Assembly: GCF_002795425.1 (NCBI RefSeq)
Contig: NZ_PHHA01000018.1
Span: forward strand, 62,001-126,000
Origin: Conservatibacter flavescens
GTDB taxonomy: Bacteria; Pseudomonadota; Gammaproteobacteria; Enterobacterales; Pasteurellaceae
Direction of reading: 5' to 3'
DNA: 64,000 nt
The first letter of the stretch is position 1. Each line of letters begins with the position of its first letter. This document shows positions 36,692 to 47,960 of this stretch, one piece after another. The translations under genes and the position numbers were made by a program. The notes under the pieces were generated by a model, which was given only the letters and a program-made list of their open reading frames with translations, ran no database searches and was not told where the DNA came from.

Positions 36692-37351
36692 TTATTCAAT
36701 CACTTTTGCACCATCAGGGGTACCAATAATGACAATGTTAGCAGGGTTTAGGGCAAAAATGCCGTTTGTTACTACACCTGCTACATTATTTAATTCTTTT
36801 TCCATTTCCACTGGGTTGAGGATTTTAAAATTATGTACGTCTAAAATAACATTGCCGTTATCGGTTGTTACGCCTTCCCGATATTCAGGGGAGCCACCAA
36901 GACTCACAAGCTTACGAGCCACTTGAGAACGAGCCATCGGAATCACTTCTACAGGGAGGGGGAAAGTTGAACCTAAAACATCAACTTGTTTACTGCTATC
37001 TACAATACAGATAAACGTTTTGGCAAGTGAGGCAACGATTTTTTCACGAGTCAGTGCTGCGCCACCGCCTTTAATCATCGCTTTATGTGGCGTAATTTCA
37101 TCAGCGCCATCTACATAAATATCTAAACTGGATACGTCATTGGCACTAAACACTTCGATACCTTGTGCTTTTAATAATTCTTCTGATTTTTTTGAAGCAG
37201 CAACGGCGCCTTTGATTTCCTCGCGCATTTCTCCTAAAGCTTCAATAAAGCAATTTACAGTAGAACCACTGCCTACGCCCACAATAGTATCGGGCTTTAC
37301 GTATTTTAAGGCTGCACGAGCAGCGATTTTTTTCATTTCAAGTTGATCCAT
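36692..37351 (-). CDS. rpiA: Ribose-5-phosphate isomerase A
   Basis: A 219-residue enzyme interconverting ribose-5-phosphate and ribulose-5-phosphate. Family motifs are [39 protein letters not shown] (catalytic Asp and Glu region) and [24 protein letters not shown]. The ATG at 37351 is preceded by AAGGACGCC and gives the E. coli-like start MDQLEMKK; an upstream in-frame ATG would run into the PurR-like box. It is followed closely by serA. Confidence 0.95.
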   Translation of the reverse strand: MDQLEMKKIAARAALKYVKPDTIVGVGSGSTVNCFIEALGEMREEIKGAVAASKKSEELLKAQGIEVFSANDVSSLDIYVDGADEITPHKAMIKGGGAALTREKIVASLAKTFICIVDSSKQVDVLGSTFPLPVEVIPMARSQVARKLVSLGGSPEYREGVTTDNGNVILDVHNFKILNPVEMEKELNNVAGVVTNGIFALNPANIVIIGTPDGAKVIE

Positions 37352-37372
37352 GAGGCGTCCTTCGGTGTATGA

Positions 37373-37388
37373 TCGCAAACGTTTGCAA
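37373..37388. promoter_or_regulatory. PurR-like operator upstream of rpiA
   Basis: TCGCAAACGTTTGCAA contains the perfect 12-bp palindrome GCAAACGTTTGC with the central CG of the PurR consensus ANGCAANCGNTTNCNT. It lies about 30 nt before the rpiA start, a repressing position. A link between purine repression and ribose-5-phosphate supply (for PRPP) is sensible; binding is inferred. Confidence 0.62.
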
Positions 37389-37535
37389 TAATATTTAAAA
37401 CCTTTAATTTATAACTATTCATGACAAGAAACAAGGGTTGAAACAAGAAAATTTATCGGAAAAAATTCTTTAATGCGGAATGCTTGATTTTTTGCTATCC
37501 TTACGTAGATATTATTCTCTTTGTGAGCCTATGTA

Positions 37536-38327
37536 ATGACAACAATAAACACCGAAAAAAATAGCGAAAACCAACCGCACTTTGCTGAAAATACCACCCA
37601 TTTTGGTTTTAAAACCGTAGCAAAAGAAGACAAACAAAAAATGGTGGCAGAAGTATTTCATTCTGTTGCCGCAAAATATGATTTGATGAATGACTTGATG
37701 TCTTTTGGTATTCACCGCGTTTGGAAACGTTTTACTATTGATTGTAGTGGCGTGCGAAAAGGACAGAAAGTATTAGACTTAGCTGGCGGAACAGGGGATT
37801 TTACTGCAAAATTTTCTCGTTTAGTAGGGGAGAGTGGTGAAGTCGTATTGGCAGATATTAATGACTCTATGTTACGCGTTGGACGAGAAAAATTACGTAA
37901 TTTAGGCGTTGTTAGCAATGTCAACTATGTACAAGCGAATGCAGAGAGTTTGCCTTTTCCGGATAATACATTTGATTGTATTGTCATTAGTTTTGGATTG
38001 CGTAATGTCACTGATAAAGATAAAGCGCTACGTTCCATGTACCGAGTGTTAAAGCCGGGTGGGCGTTTATTGGTTTTGGAATTTTCTAAGCCGATTATTG
38101 AGCCGCTGAGCAAAATCTATGATTTCTACTCTTTTAATATCTTACCTAAGATCGGCGAAGTGGTGGTGAATGATGCGGATAGCTATCGTTATTTGTCAGA
38201 ATCTATTCGTATGCATCCGGCACAGCCTGTTTTAAAAGAGATGATGACTGAAGCTGGATTTGAGCAAGTCAGTTATTATAATTTAACTGCAGGTATTGTT
38301 GCGTTACATCGAGGTTATAAATTCTAA
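37536..38327 (+). CDS. ubiE: Ubiquinone/menaquinone C-methyltransferase
   Basis: A 263-residue SAM-dependent methyltransferase acting on demethylmenaquinone and the ubiquinone precursor. It shows [18 protein letters not shown], the SAM-binding [41 protein letters not shown] and [12 protein letters not shown]. The N-terminal 25 residues are variable. It heads ubiE-ubiJ-ubiB as in E. coli. An uptake core (37574) overlaps the early codons. Confidence 0.96.
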   Translation: MTTINTEKNSENQPHFAENTTHFGFKTVAKEDKQKMVAEVFHSVAAKYDLMNDLMSFGIHRVWKRFTIDCSGVRKGQKVLDLAGGTGDFTAKFSRLVGESGEVVLADINDSMLRVGREKLRNLGVVSNVNYVQANAESLPFPDNTFDCIVISFGLRNVTDKDKALRSMYRVLKPGGRLLVLEFSKPIIEPLSKIYDFYSFNILPKIGEVVVNDADSYRYLSESIRMHPAQPVLKEMMTEAGFEQVSYYNLTAGIVALHRGYKF

Positions 38328-38336
38328 GGAGTTGCG

Positions 38337-38945
38337 ATGTTACAGCAATTTGTGCAAGGGGGATTGGAAACCATTTTCAATCATCTTATTAAAAAAACAG
38401 AAAAAGTTGAGCCCTATTTGCATAGGTTAAATGGTAAAGTATTAGGGATAAAACTACAGCATAGTACCTTGCAATGTTATGTGTTTTTTTCGTTACAACA
38501 TGTGGATATATTACAGCATTATGAGGGGGAGTGTGATTGTCATATAGAAGTGGCATCACGTTTACTTTTTCAATTTCCAAAGAAAGCAGAGCTAAGTCGA
38601 TATATTAAAGAACAATCCATTATATTGACAGGGGATTTGCAAGTATTGCAAGATTTTGTGGCAATGGTGGAGTTTTTGGAAAAAGATCCCGCTGAACTGT
38701 TATCACCTTATGTGGGAGATGTTATCGCACAAAGTGCGGTCAGTTTTGGACAAAAATTTGGGCAGTGGGTTCAACAGAAGACCGCGACTAGTCAACGCTA
38801 TTGGGGAGAACGTTTAACAGAGGAATGGCAATTAATTTCGCCCAGCCTTGCTATTGCGGATTTTGCAGAACAGGTAGACGAGCTAGCAAAAGATACCGTG
38901 CTTTTAGAAATGAAAATCGCAAAACTTGTAGAAAAATCCTTATGA
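38337..38945 (+). CDS. ubiJ: Ubiquinone biosynthesis accessory protein UbiJ
   Basis: A 202-residue SCP2-domain protein. The N-terminal lipid-binding domain (about 15-115) shows [14 protein letters not shown]-like strands and [32 protein letters not shown], and a helical C-terminal half ([27 protein letters not shown] type) follows. UbiJ holds intermediates for the soluble Ubi complex. It is 9 nt after ubiE and overlaps ubiB by 4 nt (ATGA). An uptake core is at 38732. Confidence 0.9.
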   Translation: MLQQFVQGGLETIFNHLIKKTEKVEPYLHRLNGKVLGIKLQHSTLQCYVFFSLQHVDILQHYEGECDCHIEVASRLLFQFPKKAELSRYIKEQSIILTGDLQVLQDFVAMVEFLEKDPAELLSPYVGDVIAQSAVSFGQKFGQWVQQKTATSQRYWGERLTEEWQLISPSLAIADFAEQVDELAKDTVLLEMKIAKLVEKSL

Positions 38946-40567
38946 AATTTAAACAAATCGCTCGTTTTTATCACATTATCAAAACATTGTTAACTTATGG
39001 GGTTGATGAAGTTTTGCCTTATAACCGCTATACCCGACCGTTTCGTTGTTGGCGTAATACGCTGTTTTGGCTACGTAATCAGCACAAAGATAAAGCTTTT
39101 GGGCTACGTTTACGTTTAGCGTTACAAGAGCTAGGCCCTGTGTGGATTAAATTAGGGCAAATGCTTTCTACCCGTCGTGATTTGTTTCCGCCGGAAATTG
39201 CAGATGAATTGGCGTTATTACAAGATCAGGTTGACCCTTTTGATGGCCAATTGGCGCGGGAGCAGATTGAGCAAGCGCTAGGTGGGCCATTGGAAACGTG
39301 GTTTACCGATTTTAATGAAACGGCGTTAGCTTCCGCTTCTATTGCTCAAGTGCATACTGTACGTTTTAAAGACAGCGAGTTAGAAGTGGTGTTTAAAGTA
39401 TTACGACCAGATATTCAACATGCGATTGAGGCGGATTTGAGTTTAATGTATCAATTAGCCACTTGGCTGCCTCGTTTGTCTAGTGAAGGGCATCGTTTGC
39501 GCGCAGTGGAAGTGGTGCGAGAATATGAAAAAACATTGCGTGACGAATTAGATCTTCGTCGTGAAATGGCAAATGCTATTCAATTAAGAGCGAATTTCGA
39601 AAATAGTCCGATGTTGTATATTCCACAAATGTATACGGAATTCTGCCATCGTAATGTCATTGTTATGGAACGAATTTACGGTATTCCAGTCTCGAATATT
39701 GCTGAGCTTGAGGCCAATGGTACCGATATGAAATTATTGGCTGAACGTGGTGTTCAGGTCTTTTTTACCCAAGTGTTTCGTGATAGTTTTTTCCATGCAG
39801 ATATGCATCCCGGTAATATTTTTGTCAGTCGAGAACATCCGCATGATCCCCAATATATTGGCATTGACTGTGGCATTATAGGACGTTTAGGCGAACATGA
39901 TAAACGTTATTTGGCAGAAAGTTTTGTCGCGTTTTTCAACCGCGATTATCGTCGGGTAGCTGAAATGCATGTTCGTTCTGGCTGGACACCGGCAGATACG
40001 GATATAGATGCCTTTGAACAGGCTTTCCGTGAAGTATGTGAGCCGATTTTTGCTAAACCTTTATCAGAAATTTCTTTTGGCCAAGTGTTGTTGAATTTAT
40101 TTAACGTGGCACGTGAATTTAATATGGAAGTGCAACCTCAATTGGTGTTGTTACAAAAAACACTGTTGTACATTGAAGGGTTAGGGCGACAGCTTTATCC
40201 TCAACTCGATTTATGGCAAACCGCGAAGCCGTTTTTACAGAATTGGCTTGATGAGCAAGTGGGGGTTAAATCTGTAGTTAAAAAACTTCAGCAAAAATTA
40301 CCGCACTTACGCGAGCAGTTTGTCGAACTCCCTGAGACCTTATTTAACGCCCTCGCGCAACAGGAATATATTCAGCAGGAATTGGTTAAAATAAATAAAA
40401 ACCTTCAGAAGCAAGTACATGAACATAAAAAGTATCGCGTACTGGGTTTAGGCTGTGTGATTTTTTTAGGGACATTGTGGCAATATACCGCATTACCAGT
40501 CGGATTAAGCAGTGTGCTGTTAGTTTTGAGTGTTATTATTTGGACAATTGGTTTTATTTTACGGTGA
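38942..40567 (+). CDS. ubiB: Ubiquinone biosynthesis kinase-like protein UbiB
   Basis: A 541-residue atypical kinase/ATPase of the ABC1/ADCK family required for ubiquinone synthesis. Hallmarks are the KxGQ motif ([16 protein letters not shown]), the A-rich loop [22 protein letters not shown] and [11 protein letters not shown]. Two C-terminal membrane helices (about 495-540) anchor it. The start at 38942 ([12 protein letters not shown]) overlaps the ubiJ stop and fits E. coli UbiB (546 aa); the frame is open further upstream but only inside ubiJ. An uptake core is at 40300. Confidence 0.95.
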   Translation: MKFKQIARFYHIIKTLLTYGVDEVLPYNRYTRPFRCWRNTLFWLRNQHKDKAFGLRLRLALQELGPVWIKLGQMLSTRRDLFPPEIADELALLQDQVDPFDGQLAREQIEQALGGPLETWFTDFNETALASASIAQVHTVRFKDSELEVVFKVLRPDIQHAIEADLSLMYQLATWLPRLSSEGHRLRAVEVVREYEKTLRDELDLRREMANAIQLRANFENSPMLYIPQMYTEFCHRNVIVMERIYGIPVSNIAELEANGTDMKLLAERGVQVFFTQVFRDSFFHADMHPGNIFVSREHPHDPQYIGIDCGIIGRLGEHDKRYLAESFVAFFNRDYRRVAEMHVRSGWTPADTDIDAFEQAFREVCEPIFAKPLSEISFGQVLLNLFNVAREFNMEVQPQLVLLQKTLLYIEGLGRQLYPQLDLWQTAKPFLQNWLDEQVGVKSVVKKLQQKLPHLREQFVELPETLFNALAQQEYIQQELVKINKNLQKQVHEHKKYRVLGLGCVIFLGTLWQYTALPVGLSSVLLVLSVIIWTIGFILR

Positions 40568-40605
40568 TCTAGCTCAAGAAACGGAAAAATAATCGTATTT
40601 GACTA

Positions 40606-40634
40606 TTGTTCAACGGCTTTAAAAAAGCTATATT
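40606..40634 (+). promoter_or_regulatory. Candidate tatABC promoter
   Basis: TTGTTC (40606-40611), 17-bp spacer, TATATT (40629-40634), about 50 nt before tatA in a 116-nt gap after ubiB. Moderate match to sigma-70 hexamers. Confidence 0.45.
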
Positions 40635-40683
40635 CAGCTAAAATTTTTTATTACTTTCATTTTTAAGGAAAAGAGGAAAACAT

Positions 40684-40914
40684 ATGGGCGGTATTAGTAT
40701 TTGGCAGCTTCTGATTATTGTTGCTATCGTAGTATTATTATTTGGAACAAAAAAATTAAGAACGTTAGGTTCAGATTTAGGTGAGTCAGTGAAAGGTTTT
40801 AAAAAAGCCATGAATGATGATGAAACCAAAAAAGATGCAGAGTTTAAATCATTAGAAAATGAGACAACAAACACTGCACAAACTGAAAAAGCAAAAGATA
40901 AAGAGCAGGCATAA
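40684..40914 (+). CDS. tatA: Sec-independent translocase subunit TatA
   Basis: A 76-residue protein with one N-terminal membrane helix ([22 protein letters not shown]), the FGTKKLR hinge, an amphipathic helix ([16 protein letters not shown]) and a charged tail. TatA oligomers form the pore for folded twin-arginine substrates. The tail is shorter than in E. coli TatA (89 aa). First gene of tatABC; SD AAAAGAGG precedes the ATG. Confidence 0.95.
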   Translation: MGGISIWQLLIIVAIVVLLFGTKKLRTLGSDLGESVKGFKKAMNDDETKKDAEFKSLENETTNTAQTEKAKDKEQA

Positions 40915-40917
40915 TCT

Positions 40918-41508
40918 GTGTTTGATATCGGTTTTTCTGAGATTGTTTTAGTGTTAATTGTGGGGCTAATTGTATTAGGCCCACAGCGTATGCCTGTTGC
41001 AATCCGTACAGTAATGAGCTGGGTAAATACCTTGCGAGGTTTAGCGACGAATGTGAAAAACGAGTTAAACCAAGAGTTAAAACTTCAGGAATTGCAAGAA
41101 AGCATTAAGAAAGCAGAGAGCTTAAACTTGAACGCTTTATCACCAGAGCTAAGTAAAACGGTGGAGGAGCTAAAAGAATCTGCGAAGAAAATGCAAGATG
41201 AAATGAATAATGCTTCACAAAATGCAACAGAAGAACTGCGTAAAGCGACGGATAAAGTACAACAAGCCATTGACACAGATTTGAAAAATGCAGAGTTAGC
41301 TGTGGAAAACGCGGTGGAAGCGCAAGATGAGAGAGAAAAAAATCCATCAGAATTGACCGCACTTTCAACGGAAAAGTCAGCAGATGACATGGCTGCGGAT
41401 ATTGAAGCAGAAGAAGCGGAAAGAGAAGCGCAATTAGCGGAGATGTTGGATAAATATCAAACAGTTGATGATTTTGAACCGACATCGGTCAAAGAAAAAA
41501 CGAGTTAG
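40918..41508 (+). CDS. tatB: Sec-independent translocase subunit TatB
   Basis: A 196-residue protein starting at GTG (40918), 3 nt after tatA. The membrane helix is [27 protein letters not shown], with the conserved Glu and the GPQRMP hinge. A long amphipathic and coiled-coil tail rich in Glu, Lys and Ala follows. TatB with TatC recognises twin-arginine signal peptides. An uptake core (41356) lies in the tail. Confidence 0.94.
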   Translation: MFDIGFSEIVLVLIVGLIVLGPQRMPVAIRTVMSWVNTLRGLATNVKNELNQELKLQELQESIKKAESLNLNALSPELSKTVEELKESAKKMQDEMNNASQNATEELRKATDKVQQAIDTDLKNAELAVENAVEAQDEREKNPSELTALSTEKSADDMAADIEAEEAEREAQLAEMLDKYQTVDDFEPTSVKEKTS

Positions 41509-41524
41509 ATTAAAGAGAGAAAAT

Positions 41525-42273
41525 ATGTCTTCTGTTGAAGAGTCACAACCCTTGATTAGCCACCTAATAGAGTTGCGTAATCGTTTATTGCGTTGTGTCG
41601 TGTTTATTTTAGTGGTGTTTTTAGGATTGGTGTATTTTGCCAACGATATTTATCATTTGATCTCTGCGCCATTGGTTGATGAATTACCAAACGGTGCAAG
41701 TATGATTGCAACAAGTATTGTCACGCCCTTTTTTACACCAATTAAATTAACATTAATTGCGTCTGTTTTTTTGTCAGTGCCTTATTTACTTTATCAAATT
41801 TGGGCATTTGTGGCGCCTGCGCTATATCAACATGAAAAACGTCTGATTTATCCTTTATTATTTTCTAGTACATTATTGTTTTATGTGGGCGTTGCTTTTG
41901 CTTATTATGTCGTGTTTCCGTTGGTGTTTGGCTTTTTAACTAAAACCGCGCCGGAGGGCGTGGCGATTGCTACGGATATTAGCAGTTATTTAGATTTTGT
42001 TTTAACCCTGTTTCTTGCTTTCGGTATTTGTTTCGAAGTCCCGGTAGCCATTATTTTATTGTGTTGGACAGGTGTGACAACCCCTGAAGATTTGAAAGCA
42101 AAACGACCATATATTATTGTGGCAGCCTTTGTGATTGGAATGTTGTTAACGCCCCCTGATATTTTTTCGCAAACGTTGTTAGCGATTCCAATGTGTTTAT
42201 TATTTGAAATAGGTGTGATTTGCGCTAGATTTTATCGTCCAAAAGATGAGGAATCTGTCGACGGTAATCAAGC

Positions 42274-42277
<4 letters not shown>
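41525..42277 (+). CDS. tatC: Sec-independent translocase subunit TatC
   Basis: A 250-residue inner-membrane protein with six helices: the N-terminal [16 protein letters not shown] signal-binding region, [38 protein letters not shown] and [20 protein letters not shown]. It is the twin-arginine receptor. The ATG at 41525 ([11 protein letters not shown]) is chosen over the upstream in-frame ATG inside tatB. Its stop overlaps the next ATG. Confidence 0.95.
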
Positions 42278-44182
<1,905 letters not shown>

Positions 44183-44188
44183 GTCATT

Positions 44189-44656
44189 TTAGCACTTTAA
44201 ACGATAAACCACCTGATTAGCCGATCCTCGCCAAATTAAGCTTGGATCGGCTTGTTCTTGAATAAATTTCCCATCAATCAATACATCAATATAAGGTAGC
44301 ATTTGGCGTTGATAATGGTCGAGCTCAGCTAACGTGTAACCCGTCCAACACCAAATATCTTTGTTAGGACATTCTTGCTTTACACGTTGCACAAAAGGCA
44401 AAAGTGTCTCGATATTGCGAGGATGTAAAGGATCGCCGCCAGATAACGTTAAGCCTTGTCGCTTAATACGCGTATCTTTTAAATCATTGATAATTTGTTG
44501 TTCCATATTTTTATCAAAGGGAACCCCAGCAGAAAAAGACCAACTTTTTTGATTATAGCAACCTTTACAAGCATGAGTACAACCGCTGACAAACAAGGTG
44601 CAGCGGGTGCCTTCGCCATTAACAATATCAACGGGATAATATTGGAGATAGTTCAT
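44189..44656 (-). CDS. nrdG: Anaerobic ribonucleotide reductase activating protein
   Basis: A 155-residue radical SAM activase that generates the glycyl radical on NrdD. The cluster motif is SGCTHACKGCYNQKSW (CX3CX2C). The N-terminal NYLQYYPVDIVNGEGTRCTLFVSG and the SGGDPLHPRNIE motif match E. coli NrdG (154 aa). The start is set at the ATG at 44656 by this similarity; an ATG three codons upstream is possible and no strong SD separates them. It follows nrdD by 13 nt. Confidence 0.94.
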   Translation of the reverse strand: MNYLQYYPVDIVNGEGTRCTLFVSGCTHACKGCYNQKSWSFSAGVPFDKNMEQQIINDLKDTRIKRQGLTLSGGDPLHPRNIETLLPFVQRVKQECPNKDIWCWTGYTLAELDHYQRQMLPYIDVLIDGKFIQEQADPSLIWRGSANQVVYRLKC

Positions 44657-44669
44657 ATGATTCAAAATA

Positions 44670-46787
44670 TTATAAATGTTTTACACGTCGTTTGACTTCT
44701 TCCTGTTTTCCTGCATTAAATGGTCTTGCATCAGGGCTACCAAGATAGCCGCATACGCGTCGGGTAACAGAGACTTTATTGCTGTCATGATTACCACATT
44801 TTGGGCAAGTGAAGCCTTTGCTTGTACAGTTAAATTCTCCACTAAAGCCACATTCATAACATTCGTCTATTGGCGTGTTTGTTCCGTAGTAAGGGACGCG
44901 GTCGTAACTGTAATCCCATACATCTTCCAGCGCTTTAAGATTATGTTGAATATTCGGGTATTCTCCATAACAAATAAATCCACCGCTTGCCAGATTTGGA
45001 TAAGGTTGTTCAAAATCTAATTTATCATAAGGGTTAACTTTCTTTTCCACATCAAGGTGGTAGCTGTTGGTGTAATAACCTTTATCTGTTACACCTTCTA
45101 TAATGCCAAAGGTTTTACTGTCTAAACGGCAGAAACGATCACATAAATTTTCACTTGGGGTAGAGTATAAACTAAAAGCATAACCCGTTTCTGCACGCCA
45201 TTGTTTTGCTGCATTGCTTAAGTACTTCACAATTTCAATGCCTTTTTGACGTAAATATTCGTTATCATAAATATGCTGATTTCCAAAAAGTGCATTGATG
45301 GTTTCATGAATGCCAATATAGCCTAACGAAATAGAAGCTCGACCATGTTTGAAGATGTCTGCAACATTATCATCAGCCTGTAAACGTACACCACAAGCAC
45401 CTTCCATATAGAGAATAGGGGCGACACGGGCTTTGGTATGTTCTAAACGGGCAATGCGTGTCATTAATGCTTTTTTGGCAATGGCAAGGCGTTGATCTAA
45501 AATGGCATAGAATTGTGTTTCATCGCCTTTGGCTTCTAAGGCAATACGAGGTAAATTTAAGCTGACAACGCCTAAGTTATTCCGTCCATCATGAATTTCT
45601 TCACCTTGTTCTTCATAAGCACCTAAAAAGCTGCGGCAACCCATAGGTGCTTTAAATGAACCAGTGACATTGACGACTTGATCGTAGTTTAGAATATCGG
45701 GATACATACGTTTTGAAGCACATACTAATGCCAATTGTTTGATATCGTAATTGGGATCGGTTGCGTGTTGGTTTATTCCTCGTTTAATGGTAAAAACCAA
45801 TTTAGGGAATACAGGTGTTTTATGGTTTTTACCCAAACCACGAATACGATTTTGCAAAATAGATTTTTGGATTAATTTTGCTTGCCATGATGTCCCTAAA
45901 CCAAACCCAAAAGTCACAAAAGGTGTTTGCCCGTTTGAAGTATGAAGAGTATTGACTTCATATTCTAATGATTGGAAAGCATCAAAACATTCTTTTTCAA
46001 TTTGTGCTTGTGCATAAGCTGTTTTATCTGCAATTTGCCATTGTTCTGCGATATGAAGGTGTTTTTCATAACTTTGCTGCACATAAGGCGCAAGTACTTC
46101 GTCAATGCGGTTAATCGTTGTCCCACCATAAATATGACTTGCGACTTGGGCAATAATTTGTGCAGTAACAGCGGTTGCGGTACCGATGGATTTAGGTGGT
46201 TCAATTTCGGCATTGCCCATTTTAAATCCCTGTTCTAGCATTCCTTTTAGGTCTACTAACATACAGTTGAACATAGGGAAAAATGGAGCATAATCAAGAT
46301 CATGATAGTGAATTTCACCTTTTTCATGTGCTTCCACAACATCACGCGGCAAAATATAACGCTTCGCATAATGTTTGGCCACGATGCCAGCGAGTAGATC
46401 TCGTTGTGTCGGGATCACTTTGGCATCTTTATTTGCATTTTCATTCAATAATTCCACATTGTTTTGTTGGATTAATCCCTCAATTTCTTTTGTGAGATTA
46501 CTGCGTTTTTCTCGCGCAAGATCACGATCATGGCGGTATTCAATATAAGCACGAGCGACCTGTGGGTATTGACTTGACATTAGATGATTTTCAACGATTT
46601 GTTGAATGTGATGAATATCGATTTCCTGCTGATGGTGAGCAAAAATTTCATTACAAATATTTTGTCCAATTTGATGGCAAAATAGGTCATCTTGAATATT
46701 GACTGCTGTCGTTGCTTTTTGAATGGCGTTAATAATACGTTGTAGTTCAAATTGAACTCGTCCGCCGTCACGCTTGATAATCCACAC
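44670..46787 (-). CDS. nrdD: Anaerobic ribonucleoside-triphosphate reductase
   Basis: About 705 residues from a GTG at 46787 preceded by AGAGGAAAA. It has an N-terminal ATP cone (WIIKRDGGRVQFELQRIINAIQKA), the catalytic barrel (GYIGIHETINALFGNQ, YSTPSENLCDRF), a zinc site (CYECGFSGEFNC...CPKCG) and the glycyl radical loop RRVCGYLGSPDARPFNAGK. It reduces NTPs to dNTPs without oxygen, with formate. The longer reading from 46859 would place the promoter and an NrdR box inside the gene, so the GTG is preferred. Regulation by NrdR and possibly CRP is indicated upstream. Confidence 0.95.
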   Translation of the reverse strand: MWIIKRDGGRVQFELQRIINAIQKATTAVNIQDDLFCHQIGQNICNEIFAHHQQEIDIHHIQQIVENHLMSSQYPQVARAYIEYRHDRDLAREKRSNLTKEIEGLIQQNNVELLNENANKDAKVIPTQRDLLAGIVAKHYAKRYILPRDVVEAHEKGEIHYHDLDYAPFFPMFNCMLVDLKGMLEQGFKMGNAEIEPPKSIGTATAVTAQIIAQVASHIYGGTTINRIDEVLAPYVQQSYEKHLHIAEQWQIADKTAYAQAQIEKECFDAFQSLEYEVNTLHTSNGQTPFVTFGFGLGTSWQAKLIQKSILQNRIRGLGKNHKTPVFPKLVFTIKRGINQHATDPNYDIKQLALVCASKRMYPDILNYDQVVNVTGSFKAPMGCRSFLGAYEEQGEEIHDGRNNLGVVSLNLPRIALEAKGDETQFYAILDQRLAIAKKALMTRIARLEHTKARVAPILYMEGACGVRLQADDNVADIFKHGRASISLGYIGIHETINALFGNQHIYDNEYLRQKGIEIVKYLSNAAKQWRAETGYAFSLYSTPSENLCDRFCRLDSKTFGIIEGVTDKGYYTNSYHLDVEKKVNPYDKLDFEQPYPNLASGGFICYGEYPNIQHNLKALEDVWDYSYDRVPYYGTNTPIDECYECGFSGEFNCTSKGFTCPKCGNHDSNKVSVTRRVCGYLGSPDARPFNAGKQEEVKRRVKHL

Positions 46788-46828
46788 AGTGTTTTCCTCT
46801 CGTATAATATGTAGCGATAAATTCAAAA

Positions 46829-46844
46829 ACACTATATATAGATA
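46829..46844. promoter_or_regulatory. NrdR box 1 (over the nrdD -10)
   Basis: ACACTATATATAGATA agrees with the NrdR consensus ACACWATATATWGTGT at 13 of 16 positions and covers the nrdD -10 TATAGT. It is the promoter-proximal member of a pair starting exactly 31 bp apart. Confidence 0.72.
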
Positions 46845-46859
46845 TATTTTGTTTTTCAA
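46831..46859 (-). promoter_or_regulatory. nrdDG promoter
   Basis: On the minus strand TTGAAA (46859-46854), 17-bp spacer, TATAGT (46836-46831). Transcription would begin near 46824, leaving a leader of about 37 nt before the GTG start. Both NrdR boxes overlap or abut this promoter. Confidence 0.65.
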
Positions 46860-46875
46860 TCACAATATATGGTGT
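46860..46875. promoter_or_regulatory. NrdR box 2 (upstream of nrdD -35)
   Basis: TCACAATATATGGTGT matches the NrdR consensus ACACWATATATWGTGT at 14 of 16 positions. It lies 31 bp from box 1, the known three-turn spacing for tandem NrdR binding upstream of ribonucleotide reductase genes. Confidence 0.76.
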
Positions 46876-46974
46876 TTATTGTGATGATGTTGTTAATGAA
46901 TTGAAACAATGAAATGTTAGTGATTGGTTTGCTTGATTTTTTTAATTGAGATCTGTTCGCAAATAAAAGTTTAA

Positions 46975-46996
46975 AAATGTGACCGAGATCACATTT
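46975..46996. promoter_or_regulatory. Near-consensus CRP site upstream of nrdDG
   Basis: AAATGTGA-CCGAGA-TCACATTT: both half-sites are perfect and symmetric, a near-ideal CRP binding site. It lies between queC and nrdD, about 160 bp upstream of the predicted nrdD transcription start, farther than a usual activator site. It is therefore either a distal site for nrdD or serves an unrecognised promoter. Confidence 0.65.
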
Positions 46997-47022
46997 TAAG
47001 TAAGATGGCTGTTTTGTAATAG

Positions 47023-47697
47023 TTAACTAGGCATTTGGCTGGCTAAATAGGTTTGTAAGCCTTTTTCACGTAATTCACAACTAGGGCAGGTTCCACAACC
47101 TTGTTCTACCCCTAAATAGCAGGTATGGGTGTGTTGTCGAATATAATCTAAATAGCCTAATTCATCAGCTAAGGCCCAAGTTTGGGCTTTAGTGAGATAC
47201 ATGAGTGGCGTGATTAAGTTAAAGCTATAGTCCATAGCAAGGTTTAACGTCACATTCATGGATTTTATAAACACATCACGACAATCAGGATAGCCACTGA
47301 AATCCGTTTCACATACACCAGTGATAATATCGTGAATACCTTGTCCTTTGGCATAAATCGCAGTATAAAGCAGAAATAGCGCATTACGTCCATCAACAAA
47401 GGTGTTAGGGATAGTCCCTTGTTGTTGAATAGAGGCCTGACTGTCCATGAGGGCATTTTGAGTAATACTCTTAATCAGCGATATATCGATAAGTGTTTGT
47501 TTTATTTCGAGATCTTGTGCAATCCACTGTGCTTTTTCCAGCTCTATAGCATGGCGTTGACCATAGTGAAAAGTGATGGCTTCAACATGTTGTTTGCCAT
47601 ATTGTTGAATAGCTTGAAGCAGACAGGTCGTCGAATCTTGTCCGCCAGAAAAAATCACAACGGCCTTGCGATTTTGATTAGGGTTATTTAATTGCAT
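47023..47697 (-). CDS. queC: 7-cyano-7-deazaguanine synthase
   Basis: A 224-residue ATP-dependent enzyme converting 7-carboxy-7-deazaguanine to preQ0 in queuosine synthesis. It has the PP-loop [27 protein letters not shown], and the zinc Cys cluster [18 protein letters not shown] near the C-terminus. Length matches E. coli QueC (231). A preQ1 riboswitch overlaps its ribosome-binding site, giving feedback from the pathway product. Confidence 0.95.
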   Translation of the reverse strand: MQLNNPNQNRKAVVIFSGGQDSTTCLLQAIQQYGKQHVEAITFHYGQRHAIELEKAQWIAQDLEIKQTLIDISLIKSITQNALMDSQASIQQQGTIPNTFVDGRNALFLLYTAIYAKGQGIHDIITGVCETDFSGYPDCRDVFIKSMNVTLNLAMDYSFNLITPLMYLTKAQTWALADELGYLDYIRQHTHTCYLGVEQGCGTCPSCELREKGLQTYLASQMPS

Positions 47698-47703
47698 GAG
47701 ATT

Positions 47704-47740
47704 TTCCTAGTTTTTTTGCGTGGGAGGTTTGCGAACCACG
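47704..47740 (-). ncRNA. Class I preQ1 riboswitch in the queC leader
   Basis: On the minus strand the leader begins CGTGGTTCGCAAACCTCCCA and continues through CGC and an A-rich tail to CTAGGA. Stem P1 is CGTGG with CCACG. The loop CCT can pair with AGG of the tail to form the H-type pseudoknot that encloses preQ1. That AGG is also the queC Shine-Dalgarno, 7 nt before the ATG, so the ligand should block translation. The layout matches known preQ1-I aptamers of about 34 nt. Confidence 0.92.
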
Positions 47741-47752
47741 TTTGAGAACAAT

Positions 47753-47758
47753 ATTATA
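47753..47758 (-). promoter_or_regulatory. queC -10 element
   Basis: TATAAT on the minus strand, 13 nt upstream of the preQ1 aptamer, placing the transcription start just before stem P1. The -35 region is weak. Confidence 0.55.
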
Positions 47759-47960
47759 GGCTATTTAGTTATAGAAAGAAAATGTTATCCAAACGTGATG
47801 ATCACCGTCAAAAAGATGGGATTCCACAGTATACTTTGATAAAAGTGCGGTACTTTTTTACGTTATTTTTCAGCAATTCACCGCGTTCTATGGTATCCTT
47901 AGCAAAATTTTGGAGTCAGTAGACTTTAAGTCAAGCAAAATGAATGTAAATTGAAAGTAT

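Noticed and set aside
41085-41485. Long minus-strand frames opposite tatB
   Set aside because: They mirror the repetitive Lys/Glu/Ala codons of the tatB tail and show no protein features.
46788-46859. Extended N-terminus of nrdD from an ATG at 46859
   Set aside because: The added 24 residues are unlike the family and would encompass the promoter and an NrdR box; the GTG at 46787 has a good ribosome site.
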